Shown: positions 7,571-17,240 of the stretch, in pieces
Layout of the letters: each line of letters starts with the position of its first letter
Position numbering within the stretch: position 1 is the stretch's first letter
Source: Bradyrhizobium sp. NAS80.1
GTDB taxonomy: Bacteria > Pseudomonadota > Alphaproteobacteria > Rhizobiales > Xanthobacteraceae
Assembly (NCBI RefSeq): GCF_001908205.1
Contig: NZ_LGHL01000114.1
Location: 1 to 56,544, forward strand
DNA length: 56,544 nucleotides
Reading direction: 5' to 3'
Position numbers and translations under genes: made by a program
The notes under the pieces: model-generated
Database searches by the model: none
Told to the model about the DNA's origin: nothing
The model's input: the letters and a program-made list of their open reading frames with translations, nothing else

Positions 7571-9781
7571 ATGAAGAACGAACCCAAGATCACCCCCGAA
7601 CTGGTTGCCGCCCACGGGCTCAAGCCCGACGAGTACGAGCGGATCCTGAAGCTGATCGGGCGGGAGCCGACCTTCACCGAACTCGGCATCTTCTCGGCGA
7701 TGTGGAACGAGCACTGCTCGTACAAGTCGTCGCGCATTCATTTGCGCGGCCTGCCGACCAAGGCCCCCTGGGTGATCCAGGGCCCCGGCGAGAATGCCGG
7801 CGTGATCGACATCGGCGACGGCCAGGCGGTTGTGTTCAAGATGGAGAGCCACAACCACCCGAGCTACATCGAGCCCTATCAGGGTGCGACCACCGGCGTC
7901 GGCGGCATCCTGCGTGACGTCTTCACCATGGGGGCGCGCCCGATCGCGTGTCTCAATGCGCTCAGCTTCGGTGCGCCCGAACATGCCAGGACGCGGCATC
8001 TCGTCTCCGGCGTCGTGGCCGGCGTCGGCGGCTACGGCAATTCGTTCGGCGTGCCGACGGTCGGCGGCCAGGTGCGCTTCCACACCCGCTATGACGGCAA
8101 CATCCTCGTCAACGCGATGGCCGTCGGTCTCGCCGACGCGGACAAGATTTTCTACGCGGCGGCGTCCGGCGTGAACATGCCGATCGTCTATCTCGGCTCC
8201 AAGACGGGCCGCGACGGCATCCACGGCGCCTCGATGGCCTCGGCCGAGTTCGACGACAAGTCCGAGGAGAAGCGCCCGACCGTGCAGGTCGGCGATCCCT
8301 TCGCCGAGAAGCTGCTGCTGGAGGCTTGCCTCGAGATCATGGAGAAGGGCTGCGTCATCGCGATCCAGGACATGGGCGCGGCGGGCCTGACCTGCTCGGC
8401 GGTCGAAATGGGCGCCAAGGGCGACCTCGGCGTCGATCTCGATCTCGACGCGGTGCCGACCCGAGAGGCCGGCATGAGTGCCTACGAGATGATGCTCTCG
8501 GAGAGCCAGGAGCGCATGCTCATGGTGCTCAAGCCCGAGAAGGAGAAGGAAGCCGAGGCGATCTTCACGAAGTGGGGGCTCGATTTCGCCATTGTCGGCT
8601 ACACCACGCCGAGCAAGCGCTTCGTGGTCAAGCATGGCGGCGACGTCATGGCCGATCTGCCGATCAAGGAGCTCGGTGACGAGGCGCCGGTCTATGACCG
8701 TCCGCATGTCGCCTCCGCAGCGCTGCCGATCGTGCATGCCCGCGACGTGCAGGCGCCGGTGGGCGTCGGTGCGGCACTCGAGAAGCTGATCGGCACGCCT
8801 GATATGTGCAGCAAGCGTTGGGTCTGGGAGCAGTACGACCACGTCATTCTCGGCAACACCTTGCAGCGGCCCGGCGGCGATGCCGCCGTGGTGCGCGTGC
8901 AGGATGGGCCGAAGGGGCTGGCGCTGACCGTCGACGTCACGCCACGCTATTGCGAGGCCGATCCGTTCGAGGGCGGCAAGCAGGCGGTGGCGGAAGCCTG
9001 GCGCAACATCACCGCGGTCGGCGGCAAGCCGCTCGCGATCACCGACAATCTCAATTTCGGCAATCCGGAGCGGCCCGAGATCATGGGCCAGTTCGTCGGC
9101 TGCCTGAAGGGCATCTCGGAAGCCTGCCGCACGCTCGACTTCCCGGTCGTGTCCGGCAACGTCTCGCTCTACAACGAGACCAACGGCCGCGCGATCCTGC
9201 CGACGCCCTCGATCGGCGGCGTCGGCCTGCTCGACGATTTCACCAAGTCCGCGTCGCTGGCCTTCAAGGCGGAAGGCGAGGCGATCCTGCTGGTCGGCGA
9301 AACCCATGGCTGGCTCGGCCAGTCCATGTACCTGCGCGACATCTGCGGTCGCGAGGAAGGCGCGCCGCCGCCGGTCGATCTCGCCGCCGAGAAGCGTAAT
9401 GGTGACTGCGTGCGCGGCATGATCCATGCGGGCACGGCAACCGCCGTGCACGACCTCTCCGACGGTGGCCTCCTGATCGCGCTCGCCGAAATGGCGATGG
9501 CGAGCGGCATCGGCGCGAAGCTGCTCGCGGCGCCGGCCGCGCTCGTGCCGCACGCCTATTGGTTCGGCGAGGACCAGGCACGCTATCTCGTCACCGTGCC
9601 GGAAGCGGACGCCGGCCGCGTGCTCGCCAAGATGCGCGGCTGCGAGGTGCCCTGCGTGCGGATCGGCACCACCGGCGGCGACGCGATCGCGATCGCGGGT
9701 GAAGCGCCCGTTGCGATCGACACGCTGCGGAGATCGTTCGAGAGCTGGCTGCCGGAATATATGGGCGGGAAGGCGGCCTAG
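7571..9781 (+). CDS. purL: Phosphoribosylformylglycinamidine synthase subunit PurL
   Basis: The 736-residue synthetase subunit of the small, PurS/PurQ-dependent type. It uses ATP and ammonia to convert FGAR to FGAM. The N-terminal block LGIFSAMWNEHCSYKSS, the ESHNHPS nucleotide-binding motif, and the second AIRS-like half (ITDNLNFGNPE, VHDLSDGGL) are all present. The start MKNEPKITPELV fits family starts; the upstream in-frame ATG at 7529 is less likely. It is separated from purCSQ by the inserted TctC, EamA and thioesterase genes and is followed by a palindromic repeat. Confidence 0.97.
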   Translation: MKNEPKITPELVAAHGLKPDEYERILKLIGREPTFTELGIFSAMWNEHCSYKSSRIHLRGLPTKAPWVIQGPGENAGVIDIGDGQAVVFKMESHNHPSYIEPYQGATTGVGGILRDVFTMGARPIACLNALSFGAPEHARTRHLVSGVVAGVGGYGNSFGVPTVGGQVRFHTRYDGNILVNAMAVGLADADKIFYAAASGVNMPIVYLGSKTGRDGIHGASMASAEFDDKSEEKRPTVQVGDPFAEKLLLEACLEIMEKGCVIAIQDMGAAGLTCSAVEMGAKGDLGVDLDLDAVPTREAGMSAYEMMLSESQERMLMVLKPEKEKEAEAIFTKWGLDFAIVGYTTPSKRFVVKHGGDVMADLPIKELGDEAPVYDRPHVASAALPIVHARDVQAPVGVGAALEKLIGTPDMCSKRWVWEQYDHVILGNTLQRPGGDAAVVRVQDGPKGLALTVDVTPRYCEADPFEGGKQAVAEAWRNITAVGGKPLAITDNLNFGNPERPEIMGQFVGCLKGISEACRTLDFPVVSGNVSLYNETNGRAILPTPSIGGVGLLDDFTKSASLAFKAEGEAILLVGETHGWLGQSMYLRDICGREEGAPPPVDLAAEKRNGDCVRGMIHAGTATAVHDLSDGGLLIALAEMAMASGIGAKLLAAPAALVPHAYWFGEDQARYLVTVPEADAGRVLAKMRGCEVPCVRIGTTGGDAIAIAGEAPVAIDTLRRSFESWLPEYMGGKAA

Positions 9782-9801
9782 GGCGCCGCCGAGTTTTCAG
9801 A

Positions 9802-9881
9802 CCGTAGCCCGGATGAGCGAAGCGACATCCGGGTCGTTGTCGACGCGGTCCCGGATATCGCTGCGCTCATCCGGGCTACGG
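9802..9881. repeat. Intergenic palindromic repeat (CCGTAGCCCGGAT family), copy 1
   Basis: Perfect 13-base inverted ends CCGTAGCCCGGAT / ATCCGGGCTACGG with internal GAGCGAAGCGACATCC and GCTGCGCTC arms. Related copies are at 30299-30384 and 31598-31675. This one lies between the convergent stops of purL and the acyltransferase gene. Confidence 0.85.
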
Positions 9882-9886
9882 ACGCC

Positions 9887-11071
9887 TCACAACACGTGCG
9901 AGGCGCCCGGGATCTTCCGCAGCGCCGCCGTCAGGCCCCAGCTCAGGATCACCGTGAGCACGAAGCCGATCGCCGCCTTCACGATCGCCGGCAGTCCGTA
10001 GTCGAACAGCGCGTACTGGATCCACAGCGCGATCGGGTAGTGCACCAGGAACATGCCGTAGGCATCCGCCTGCATGCGGTCGAGCAGGTTCGGCCCCGGC
10101 GATTTCGAATGCAGGAAGAAGGCGAGGATCGCGAGCAGGATAGCGGCCGAGAACAGCACGAAGAACGTGCCGTAGATCGCCTGGTACCAGTCCGGCAGCA
10201 CGCCCGGATTCCCCAGGATTCCTCGCTTGATGTAGATCATGCACCACATCAGGCAATAGGGGATCAGCGTCGCGACCACCCACAGCCACCGGCTCCTCGG
10301 CAATCGGCCGGCCGCGCTGAGCACGCCGCGGTCGAAGTTCGCGGCACCGACGCTTACGCCAATGAAGAAATAGGCGAAGTAGAGCAGGATGCGGCTCGCC
10401 TGCACCGAGAACGGGCCAAACTCGAACCACCTGTTGGCACCGAAATAGACCAGCGCGGGCACGTAAACGATGGCCGTGACCACGACGAGCAGCAGCCAGA
10501 ATACGGCCGGCTGCTCAAAACCTCGAACTGACACCCGGTTGACCGGATCGACCAGATGCGCCGACACCCGGTAGAGCACGCTCGCGGTCAGGTCGAACGC
10601 GAGCAGCACCCACACGAACCAGATTGGGCCGCTCGGCCACGGGCCCACCGTCACGGTCTTCCACCAGAACGCCGCGAAGGTCAGCTCGGTATTCTGCTGC
10701 AGCGCGATCGCGTAATAGGCGAGCGGAATGACGGTGAAGGCCGCGATCGCGAACGGTAGTCCGAGCCGCAACAGGCGATCGCGCAGGAAGACCTGTGGCG
10801 CCTTGCGCGCGATGCCCGACCACGTGAAAAGTCCCGACAGGAAGAAGAACATCGCCATGAAGAAGCTGTCGGTGGCGAGCACGACGACGTCGAAGCCGAT
10901 CCAGGACGCCGGATCGGTGTGACCGAAATGGGTATAAGGGATGACGGCGTGGTGCAGCAGCACTACGAGTGTCAGGAAAGTGCGGGCGCGGTCGATCGAC
11001 AGATTGCGCGCCTTGCTCTTCGGTGCGGCGTGCACCTCTGCGCCGATTGTCGCGGAATGTGACATCGTCAT
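9887..11071 (-). CDS. Acyltransferase 3 family membrane protein
   Basis: A 394-residue protein with about ten transmembrane helices. It begins with the family signature near residue 25, N-L-S-I-D-R-A-R-T-F-L-T-L-V-V-L-L-H-H, and keeps the FFLSGLFTW motif. Acyltransferase-3 proteins (OafA, NodX, OpgC groups) add acetyl or succinyl groups to surface glycans; OpgC-like glucan succinylation is possible here. Several starts are close together (GTG 11074, ATG 11071, ATG 11065), none with a decisive ribosome-binding site. It is monocistronic, divergent from the DUF1328 gene. Confidence 0.88.
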   Translation of the reverse strand: MTMSHSATIGAEVHAAPKSKARNLSIDRARTFLTLVVLLHHAVIPYTHFGHTDPASWIGFDVVVLATDSFFMAMFFFLSGLFTWSGIARKAPQVFLRDRLLRLGLPFAIAAFTVIPLAYYAIALQQNTELTFAAFWWKTVTVGPWPSGPIWFVWVLLAFDLTASVLYRVSAHLVDPVNRVSVRGFEQPAVFWLLLVVVTAIVYVPALVYFGANRWFEFGPFSVQASRILLYFAYFFIGVSVGAANFDRGVLSAAGRLPRSRWLWVVATLIPYCLMWCMIYIKRGILGNPGVLPDWYQAIYGTFFVLFSAAILLAILAFFLHSKSPGPNLLDRMQADAYGMFLVHYPIALWIQYALFDYGLPAIVKAAIGFVLTVILSWGLTAALRKIPGASHVL

Positions 11072-11253
11072 CACGGTCGCCCCGATTGCGCTCCTGCCCG
11101 GGCCGGACTGTGCCGCCGGGAACCCGATTCAGCAAGCGCAGTTTGTGCCGTGGCCTGGCGGTGTGCAGCGCCAGGAACCAGTTCCGTGCAGCGAAGTTAG
11201 CCCCCACGTACAGGTTGAGAGCCGCAAGCTGCGGCCTTAAGTCGGAGTTGCCG

Positions 11254-11427
11254 ATGACGATCCTGAAATGGGCGTTGGTCTTCTTGCTGATCTCGATCGT
11301 CACCGGCGTGCTCGGCTTTACCGGCGTCTCGGCCGCCTCGGCCGATATTGCCCGCTTCCTGTTCTATATCTTCGTCGTGATCTTCCTGGTGCTGCTGATA
11401 CTGGGGCTCACCATATTCAGGGTGTAG
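11254..11427 (+). CDS. DUF1328 (UPF0391) small membrane protein
   Basis: A 57-residue protein with two hydrophobic helices, starting MTILKWALVFLLIS and containing GFTGVSAASADIARFLF, the pattern of DUF1328. The ATG has GGAG seven bases upstream. Members are small inner-membrane proteins of unknown function, often stress-induced. It is complete and stands alone. Confidence 0.9.
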   Translation: MTILKWALVFLLISIVTGVLGFTGVSAASADIARFLFYIFVVIFLVLLILGLTIFRV

Positions 11428-11449
11428 CGGGGCTGCGTCGGTTCACGCC

Positions 11450-11573
11450 GTCGTGGCCGGGCTTGTCCCGGTCCATCCACGCATTTCCGCGCATGACAAA
11501 GAACGTGGATGCCTGGGACATAGGCGAGCCAAGCGACGCCCTCCTTCGGACGGCTGTGCCCGGGCATGACGAC
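11450..11573. repeat. Intergenic palindromic repeat (GTCGTGGCCGGGC family)
   Basis: Ends GTCGTGGCCGGGC ... GCCCGGGCATGACGAC are an imperfect inverted pair, enclosing CATCCACG ... CGTGGATG arms. It sits between the convergent DUF1328 and DUF427 genes and is non-coding. Confidence 0.7.
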
Positions 11574-11580
11574 TCCAAGC

Positions 11581-11940
11581 CTACCCCACTTCCTCGATCT
11601 TCACCTTGTCCGGATAGAAGGCGAGGTGGCCGGAAATCTCCGTCATCGCCGGGAAGGGCGTCTCGTAGGTCCAGATCGCATTGTCCAGCGTCCTGCCGTC
11701 GGCCTTGATGCTGTAATAGCTCGCGTCGCCCTTGTACGGGCAATGGGTCGTGCGGTCGGTACGCTCGAGTAGCGCCATATTGGTGTCCTCCCGCGGCACA
11801 TATTGCACCGCCGGATACTTGGCCTCCTTCAACGCCAGCGCCTTGGTGGTCTCCGCGATTACGACGTCGCCCGCGGTGACGCGGACGCGCCGGGGGTTTT
11901 GGGTGATGGTGATGGGGTGGTCGGGCCCTGGAAGCTTCAT
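11581..11940 (-). CDS. DUF427 domain protein
   Basis: A 119-residue single-domain protein. The blocks RVRVTAGDVVIAET, YVPREDTNMALLERTDRTTHCPYKG and A-I-W-T-Y-E-T-P are characteristic of DUF427, a small beta-rich cytoplasmic family with no assigned reaction. The conserved Cys-Pro-Tyr-Lys-Gly segment is present. It is divergent from bolA (195 bp apart). Confidence 0.9.
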   Translation of the reverse strand: MKLPGPDHPITITQNPRRVRVTAGDVVIAETTKALALKEAKYPAVQYVPREDTNMALLERTDRTTHCPYKGDASYYSIKADGRTLDNAIWTYETPFPAMTEISGHLAFYPDKVKIEEVG

Positions 11941-12135
11941 GACTTCACGCCTTTTCGATCAATCTGCCGCGCGCGGCACTTTGTCGTGCCTTTATCCCGG
12001 TGGGATCACGGATATAGTGCCTCAAGGCGTGACGTAGAAGGCCGTTCACGCTAAGTTTGGCCGTGCCGGTCCGGGGACCCGGCAGCGATTCGACGACGAG
12101 GCTGATTCTCAGCCGAGACAAGGAGCAAGACCCGA

Positions 12136-12372
12136 ATGCCCATGGACGCCCACGATATCGAGGCGATGATCAAGGCAGCGATCCCCGATGCCGAGGTGAC
12201 GATCCGTGACCTCGCCGGTGATGGCGACCACTATGCCGCGACCGTGATCGCGGAATCCTTCCGCGGCAAGTCCCGCGTCCAGCAGCACCAGATCGTCTAT
12301 CAGTCCCTGCGCGGCCAGATGGGCGGCGTGTTGCACGCGCTGGCGCTGCAAACCGGCGTGCCCGGGACCTGA
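12136..12372 (+). CDS. bolA: BolA family protein
   Basis: A 78-residue BolA-like protein. With monothiol glutaredoxin, the family forms [2Fe-2S] heterodimers involved in iron-sulfur trafficking and iron sensing. The SRVQQHQIVYQSL segment holds the invariant His that ligates the cluster. AAGGAG lies 11 bases before the ATG. In many alphaproteobacteria bolA and grxD are adjacent behind purL; here the probable partner grxD is 4.5 kb downstream at 16911, separated by unrelated genes. Confidence 0.93.
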   Translation: MPMDAHDIEAMIKAAIPDAEVTIRDLAGDGDHYAATVIAESFRGKSRVQQHQIVYQSLRGQMGGVLHALALQTGVPGT

Positions 12373-12398
12373 TCTGACGGCGCTGCGAGGGGACGACG

Positions 12399-13592
12399 AT
12401 GGCTGCGGACAATCCGCGCGGCGCGATGTTTCGTGTCGTCTTGCCGAACCAGCACAGCCGCGTCACCAATGCCGAGCTGTTCTTCGACCTGGTCTTCGTC
12501 TTCGCCGTCACGCAAATCTCGCACGCGCTGCTGCACCATTTCACGCCGCTCGGCGCGGTCGAGGTCACGCTGCTGTTTCTGGCGGTGTGGTGGGTGTGGG
12601 TCTATACGGCCTGGGTCACCAACTGGCTCAATCCCGAGCTGACGCCGGTCCGCATCCTGCTTTTCCTGATGATGCTGGGCGGCCTCGTGCTGTCGACGAC
12701 GATCCCGACCGCCTTTGACGGCCGAGGTCTCTGGTTTGCCATTGCCTATGCGACCATGCAGGTCGGACGCACCGCCTTCTGGCTGTTTGCGACCCCGCGC
12801 CATCGAACGGCGGTCCGGCACAACGCGATCCGCATCCTGGTCTGGCTCTCCGGCTCCGCGGTCTTCTGGATTCTTGGCGGTCTCGCGCACGGGGAGGAGA
12901 GGCTGTGGTTCTGGATCGTGGCGCTGACGATCGAATACATCTCGCCGGCGGTTCGCTTCTGGGTCCCGAAGCTGGGATTCTCGTCGGTCGAGGCCTGGGC
13001 CGTCGAAGGCGGCCACATGGCCGAGCGCTGCGCTGGCTTCATCATCATCGCACTCGGTGAAGCCGTCGTCGTCAACGGCGCGACCTTTGCCGAGTTGGAT
13101 TGGACCACTGACAACATCCTCGCCTTCGTCTCGGCGCTGGTCGGCGCCATCGCGATGTGGTGGGTCTATTTCCACAAGGGCGCCGAGGCCGGCTCCGAGC
13201 GCATCTCCAAGTCTGCCGAATCCGGCCGGCTGGCGCGGCTCGCCTACACCTATTTGCACATGCCGATCATCGCCGGCATCATCCTGACGGCGGTGTCGGA
13301 CGAACTGGTGCTCAAGCATCCAGCCGGCCATTCCGACATCAAGACGATCGTGAGCACGATCGGCGGCCCGCTGGTGTTCCTGGTCGGCACCATCCTGTTC
13401 AAGTACTCGATCCGCGGCTTCCTGCAGCTGTCGCACGGCATCGGCATCATCCTGCTGCTGGTGCTAAGCTGGTTTGCATCGGAGCTGTCGCCGCTTTGGC
13501 TGTCGGTCGCGACGAGCGCGATCATGATCGTGGTCGCGGTGTGGGAGACGGTGTCGCTGGGGTCGACGCCGCAGGAGGCCGAGGAGCATTGA
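12399..13592 (+). CDS. Low temperature requirement A (LtrA) family membrane protein
   Basis: A 397-residue protein with about twelve hydrophobic segments. The opening HSRVTNAELFFDLVFVFAVTQISH and GGHMAERCAGFIIIALGE are the two strongest LtrA signatures. LtrA was named from Listeria growth at low temperature; the biochemical function is unknown. It starts 26 bases after the bolA stop on the same strand and may be co-transcribed. The ribosome-binding site is GAGGGGACG. Confidence 0.88.
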   Translation: MAADNPRGAMFRVVLPNQHSRVTNAELFFDLVFVFAVTQISHALLHHFTPLGAVEVTLLFLAVWWVWVYTAWVTNWLNPELTPVRILLFLMMLGGLVLSTTIPTAFDGRGLWFAIAYATMQVGRTAFWLFATPRHRTAVRHNAIRILVWLSGSAVFWILGGLAHGEERLWFWIVALTIEYISPAVRFWVPKLGFSSVEAWAVEGGHMAERCAGFIIIALGEAVVVNGATFAELDWTTDNILAFVSALVGAIAMWWVYFHKGAEAGSERISKSAESGRLARLAYTYLHMPIIAGIILTAVSDELVLKHPAGHSDIKTIVSTIGGPLVFLVGTILFKYSIRGFLQLSHGIGIILLLVLSWFASELSPLWLSVATSAIMIVVAVWETVSLGSTPQEAEEH

Positions 13593-13650
13593 ACCGCGCG
13601 CGGCCGGGAAGCGTCTAACGACGAACCGCTCTCTGCCGACATAGGTTTCA

Positions 13651-14268
13651 GTGAGACTTCAGTTCACGCTTCTGCTGGCATGTTTTGTCACGCTGGCTGG
13701 TCCGATTGCCGGTGCCGGAAGCCCAGGCACGATCGACGAGCTTCGGCAGCGTTTTACGGTCGGCGGCGAGTCGGTCCCGCCGAACGTTTTCCGCGACATG
13801 GGCGACGGCGATCTCGCCGATTCCGGCAGCATCATCGTCACGATCGATGTCAGGGCCGCGACCGGCAGCAATCTCTATGCCGATCCGATCAAGCGCAACG
13901 GTGCCTGGGTCGCGCAGCGCAGGGCCAGTCCGGGCGACAAAGGTCTCACCGAAGAGGAGGCCTATCGCTATATCGGGATGACCGCGAACAAGTTGCTCGT
14001 CGTCATCACGAGTTACAGCGGAGGCGGGTCGGGCGTGTTTTATTCGCTGCATCTTCTCACGGCCGAACCGGCGCGCGCCTTCGATGGCGAAGGCAAGCCC
14101 TACGAGCGATTGAACCTCACCACCATCCGCAGCGTCGCGCTTGGCGACCGCTGGAACGGCGACGTCAGGATCGACGGCAACGCTGTCGTGGTCACGACGA
14201 CCGGCGGTATCCCGGCCGGTCAGGCGCGCAAGCCCTCAACCATGACGATCGAGGCCGAGCGCCCCTAG
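13651..14268 (+). CDS. Secreted protein of unknown function
   Basis: A 205-residue protein from a GTG start with a clear signal peptide (residues 1-21, cleavage after a GAG-like site). The mature part contains ITIDVRAATGSNLYAD and VITSYSGGGSGVFYSLHLL, suggesting a mostly beta periplasmic domain. I do not recognise a family. It follows ltrA-like by 58 bp on the same strand and is convergent with egtD. Confidence 0.75.
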   Translation: MRLQFTLLLACFVTLAGPIAGAGSPGTIDELRQRFTVGGESVPPNVFRDMGDGDLADSGSIIVTIDVRAATGSNLYADPIKRNGAWVAQRRASPGDKGLTEEEAYRYIGMTANKLLVVITSYSGGGSGVFYSLHLLTAEPARAFDGEGKPYERLNLTTIRSVALGDRWNGDVRIDGNAVVVTTTGGIPAGQARKPSTMTIEAERP

Positions 14269-14278
14269 CGGCGCCCCG

Positions 14279-15250
14279 TCACTCCGCAGCTTCCAGCGCG
14301 TGCACCGAGAACATCCTGGCCGCATCCGTCCAGCTCTCGCGCACCTGCCAGCCAGCGCCCTGCGCCAGCGCGGCGAAACGCTCGATGCTGTATTTGTAGC
14401 TGTTCTCGGTATGGATGCTCTCGCCCGGCCGGAACGAGAAGCTGGTGCCGAGCAGCCGCACGGTCTGGCTCTTTCTGCTGATCAGGTGCATCTCGATGCG
14501 GTGCCGCTCGCGATTGTAGATCGCGCGATGGGTGAAGGCGGAGAGATCGAAATTGCCGCCGAGCTCGCGGTTGATGCGCACGAGCACATTGAGGTTGAAG
14601 CGCGCGGTGACGCCGGCCGCATCGTTGTAGGCGTCGTGGAGCACGCGCTCTTCCTTCTCGAGGTCGGCGCCGATGATCATCAGCGCACCCTGGCCCAGAA
14701 TCTCGCGCGCGCTCTTCAGGAACGCCTGCGCTTCGTGCGGCTCGAAATTGCCGATGGTCGAGCCCGGGAAGAAGCCGACCTTGGGCTGTGATGCTGCCGC
14801 CTTCGGCAGCTCGAACGGCGTGGTGAAGTCGGCCGCTACCGGATAGATGCCGAGCGACGGGAAGTCCCGCTTCAGGCCGTTCGCCTGCACCTTCAGGAAG
14901 TCGCCGGAGATATCGACGGGCACATAGGTCGCGAACTTGCAATGGTTGAGCAGCAGGCGGACTTTCGTCGTCGCGCCGGCGCCGAACTCCACCAGCGCCG
15001 CATGCTCCGGAATAATTTTCGCGATTTCGCTGCCGCGCTCCTTCAGGATCGCAAGCTCGGTGCGCGTCGGATAATATTCCGGCAGGCGCGTGATCGCCTC
15101 GAACAATTCCGATCCGGCCGCGTCGTAGAAATATTTCGGCGACAGCTTTTTCGGCTGCTGCGAGAGGTCTTCGATGGCCTCGCGGGCGAAGGTGGTCGTC
15201 TGCTCGTCGGGGAGATGGGCTTCGGCCAAAGCGCTGGCGTGCACATTCAT
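14279..15250 (-). CDS. egtD: L-histidine N-alpha-methyltransferase
   Basis: It trimethylates histidine with three SAM molecules to make hercynine, the first step of ergothioneine synthesis. The 323-residue length matches EgtD. Visible blocks are LSPKYFYDAAGSELFEAIT near the N-terminus, the SAM-site LVEFGAGATTKVRLLL and FFPGSTIGNFEPHEA. The last part (FRPGESIHTENSYKYSIE) is the substrate-binding end. It lies 122 bp downstream of egtB on the same strand with a repeat between them, so the two probably form one operon. No egtE or egtC is visible. Confidence 0.95.
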   Translation of the reverse strand: MNVHASALAEAHLPDEQTTTFAREAIEDLSQQPKKLSPKYFYDAAGSELFEAITRLPEYYPTRTELAILKERGSEIAKIIPEHAALVEFGAGATTKVRLLLNHCKFATYVPVDISGDFLKVQANGLKRDFPSLGIYPVAADFTTPFELPKAAASQPKVGFFPGSTIGNFEPHEAQAFLKSAREILGQGALMIIGADLEKEERVLHDAYNDAAGVTARFNLNVLVRINRELGGNFDLSAFTHRAIYNRERHRIEMHLISRKSQTVRLLGTSFSFRPGESIHTENSYKYSIERFAALAQGAGWQVRESWTDAARMFSVHALEAAE

Positions 15251-15336
15251 GATACTCTCCTGAACGCGCTGTCCGGCGCGCGGTTGTCGTCGGATGAGAC
15301 CTAAGGCGCGATGAGATTGCGCATTAGGTTATTGTT

Positions 15337-15372
15337 TGAGGATGATCTTTGGGAAAACCTCCGGATCATGCT
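15337..15372. repeat. Short palindromic repeat (GATGATC ... GATCATGCTC type)
   Basis: GAGGATGATCTTTGGGAAAACCTCCGGATCATGCTC-like sequence immediately downstream of the egtB stop, in the egtB-egtD gap. It resembles the element at 33495-33541 (AGCATGATC ... GATCATGCT). It could act as an intercistronic hairpin. Confidence 0.6.
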
Positions 15373-16620
15373 CTAGTCGTAGTCGGCGAGCCGCAGTCCC
15401 GTGAACTGCCAGCGGTGGTGTGGATAGAAGAAGTTGCGGTACGTGATACGGCTGTGCCCTTCCGGGGTTGCAAGGGAGGAGCCGCGCAGCACGAGTTGGT
15501 TGACCATGAACTTGCCGTTGTACTCGCCGAGTGCGCCTTCGACGGCCCGATAGCCGGGGTAGGGGGAGTACGAGCTGCGGGTCCATTGCCAGACGATGCC
15601 GAAGGCATCATTGAGCGCGCCTGTGCGCGCCGCGACCTCCCACTCCATCTCGGTCGGCAAATGTTTTCCGGCCCAGCGGGCGAAGGCGTCGGCTTCGTAA
15701 TAGCTGATGTGGCAGACCGGCGCGTCTGGATTGACCGGCTTGAGGCCGGCCAGCGTCATCACGTGCCACTGGCCGTCGATCTCGCGCCAATGGCCCGGGG
15801 CTTCCCAGCCCTCATTGTTCACGGTGGCAAAGCCGTCCATCAGCCACAGGGTTGCGGTCCGGTAGCCGCCGTCACGCATGAAGGCGAGCCACTCGCCATT
15901 GGTGATGAGATTGCGCGCGACCTTGACGGGGCCGACCAGGGCGCGATGGGCGGGCTTCTCGTTGTCGAAATGGAAGCTGTCCTCGACATGGCCGACGGTG
16001 TGGATGCCCTCGTTCAGCATCAGCCAGTCCCCACTGGTGCGTGTCGCGGCCGGGAAGCGCCAGTCCGGATCGTAGGCAGGCGGGATCGGGTTCTGCGCGA
16101 AGGCGTGCAGGATGTCGGTGAACATCAATTCCTGATGCTGCTGCTCGTGATTGAGTCCGACCTCGATCAGCGGCGCGATCTCGCAAAGCTTGTCCTCGCC
16201 GGCCTCGCGGAAGAACTTTACGACCGCAGCATCGACATGGCTGCGGTAGGCGCCGACCTGATCGGCGCTCGGGCGGGTGATGTCGCCGCGGCGATGCCGG
16301 GCATGACGCGGGCCGGCGCTGACGTAATAAGAGTTGAACAGGAATGCGAAATCGGGGTGGAAGGGCCGGTAATCCGAAGAATGCTCGCCGAGCAGGAATT
16401 GCTCCCAGAACCAGGTGGTGTGAGCCCGGTGCCACTTCGTGGGGCTCGCATCGGGCATGGACTGGATCTGCTGGTCCTCGGGCGACAACGGCGCGGCGCG
16501 GCGCTCGGTCTCGTTACGGACGGCGAGATACGCGTCTTCCAGCCTCCGGGCGAGGCCGCCCAAATCGGCCGACCGTGACGAAAGCGGGGAGGTGGCCGTA
16601 GCGGAGGCTTGTTTCGTCAC
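15373..16620 (-). CDS. egtB: Ergothioneine biosynthesis protein EgtB (sulfoxide synthase)
   Basis: A non-haem iron enzyme joining hercynine to a thiol (gamma-glutamylcysteine or cysteine) with O2. At 415 residues it has the usual two parts: an N-terminal DinB-like domain with the iron ligands in the HEQQHQE motif, and a C-terminal formylglycine-generating-enzyme-like domain (ISYYEADAFARWAGKHLPTEMEWE). The GTG start is chosen because GGAG stands seven bases before it; an open frame continues 55 codons further but is not family-like. The egtB-egtD order and the absence of egtC suggest the short pathway. It is divergent from grxD, giving a thiol/redox-themed pair. Confidence 0.95.
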   Translation of the reverse strand: MTKQASATATSPLSSRSADLGGLARRLEDAYLAVRNETERRAAPLSPEDQQIQSMPDASPTKWHRAHTTWFWEQFLLGEHSSDYRPFHPDFAFLFNSYYVSAGPRHARHRRGDITRPSADQVGAYRSHVDAAVVKFFREAGEDKLCEIAPLIEVGLNHEQQHQELMFTDILHAFAQNPIPPAYDPDWRFPAATRTSGDWLMLNEGIHTVGHVEDSFHFDNEKPAHRALVGPVKVARNLITNGEWLAFMRDGGYRTATLWLMDGFATVNNEGWEAPGHWREIDGQWHVMTLAGLKPVNPDAPVCHISYYEADAFARWAGKHLPTEMEWEVAARTGALNDAFGIVWQWTRSSYSPYPGYRAVEGALGEYNGKFMVNQLVLRGSSLATPEGHSRITYRNFFYPHHRWQFTGLRLADYD

Positions 16621-16910
16621 GTTTTTCTCCAGACAAGACGAGAGAACGTTGTTGGCGCCACCCGGTTCCAAAACCGGGGTTCGTCCTAAATGGGGCCTAC
16701 GTAACGGGATAAAAGTCCTCTCCTGCGTTAATATTAGTGTCATCAGCCCATCGGCCCGGAGCCCCCAGGCCGGCTGCCCCGGCACAGTTCGCCGCCATTT
16801 TACTTTGGATGCACAACGGTTTGGGCTACATATATAGGCAAGTATCGGGTTAGATCGGCTGAGCCGACCCGAAGCGATTGGTGAGGGCTCCGCCCCAGAA
16901 GGACACGGAT

Positions 16911-17237
<327 letters not shown>

Positions 17238-17240
17238 TAC

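Noticed and set aside
7535..9553. 672-codon open frame on the minus strand inside purL
   Set aside because: Antisense to purL, with the His/Arg/Asp-rich composition expected of a high-GC shadow frame and no family similarity.
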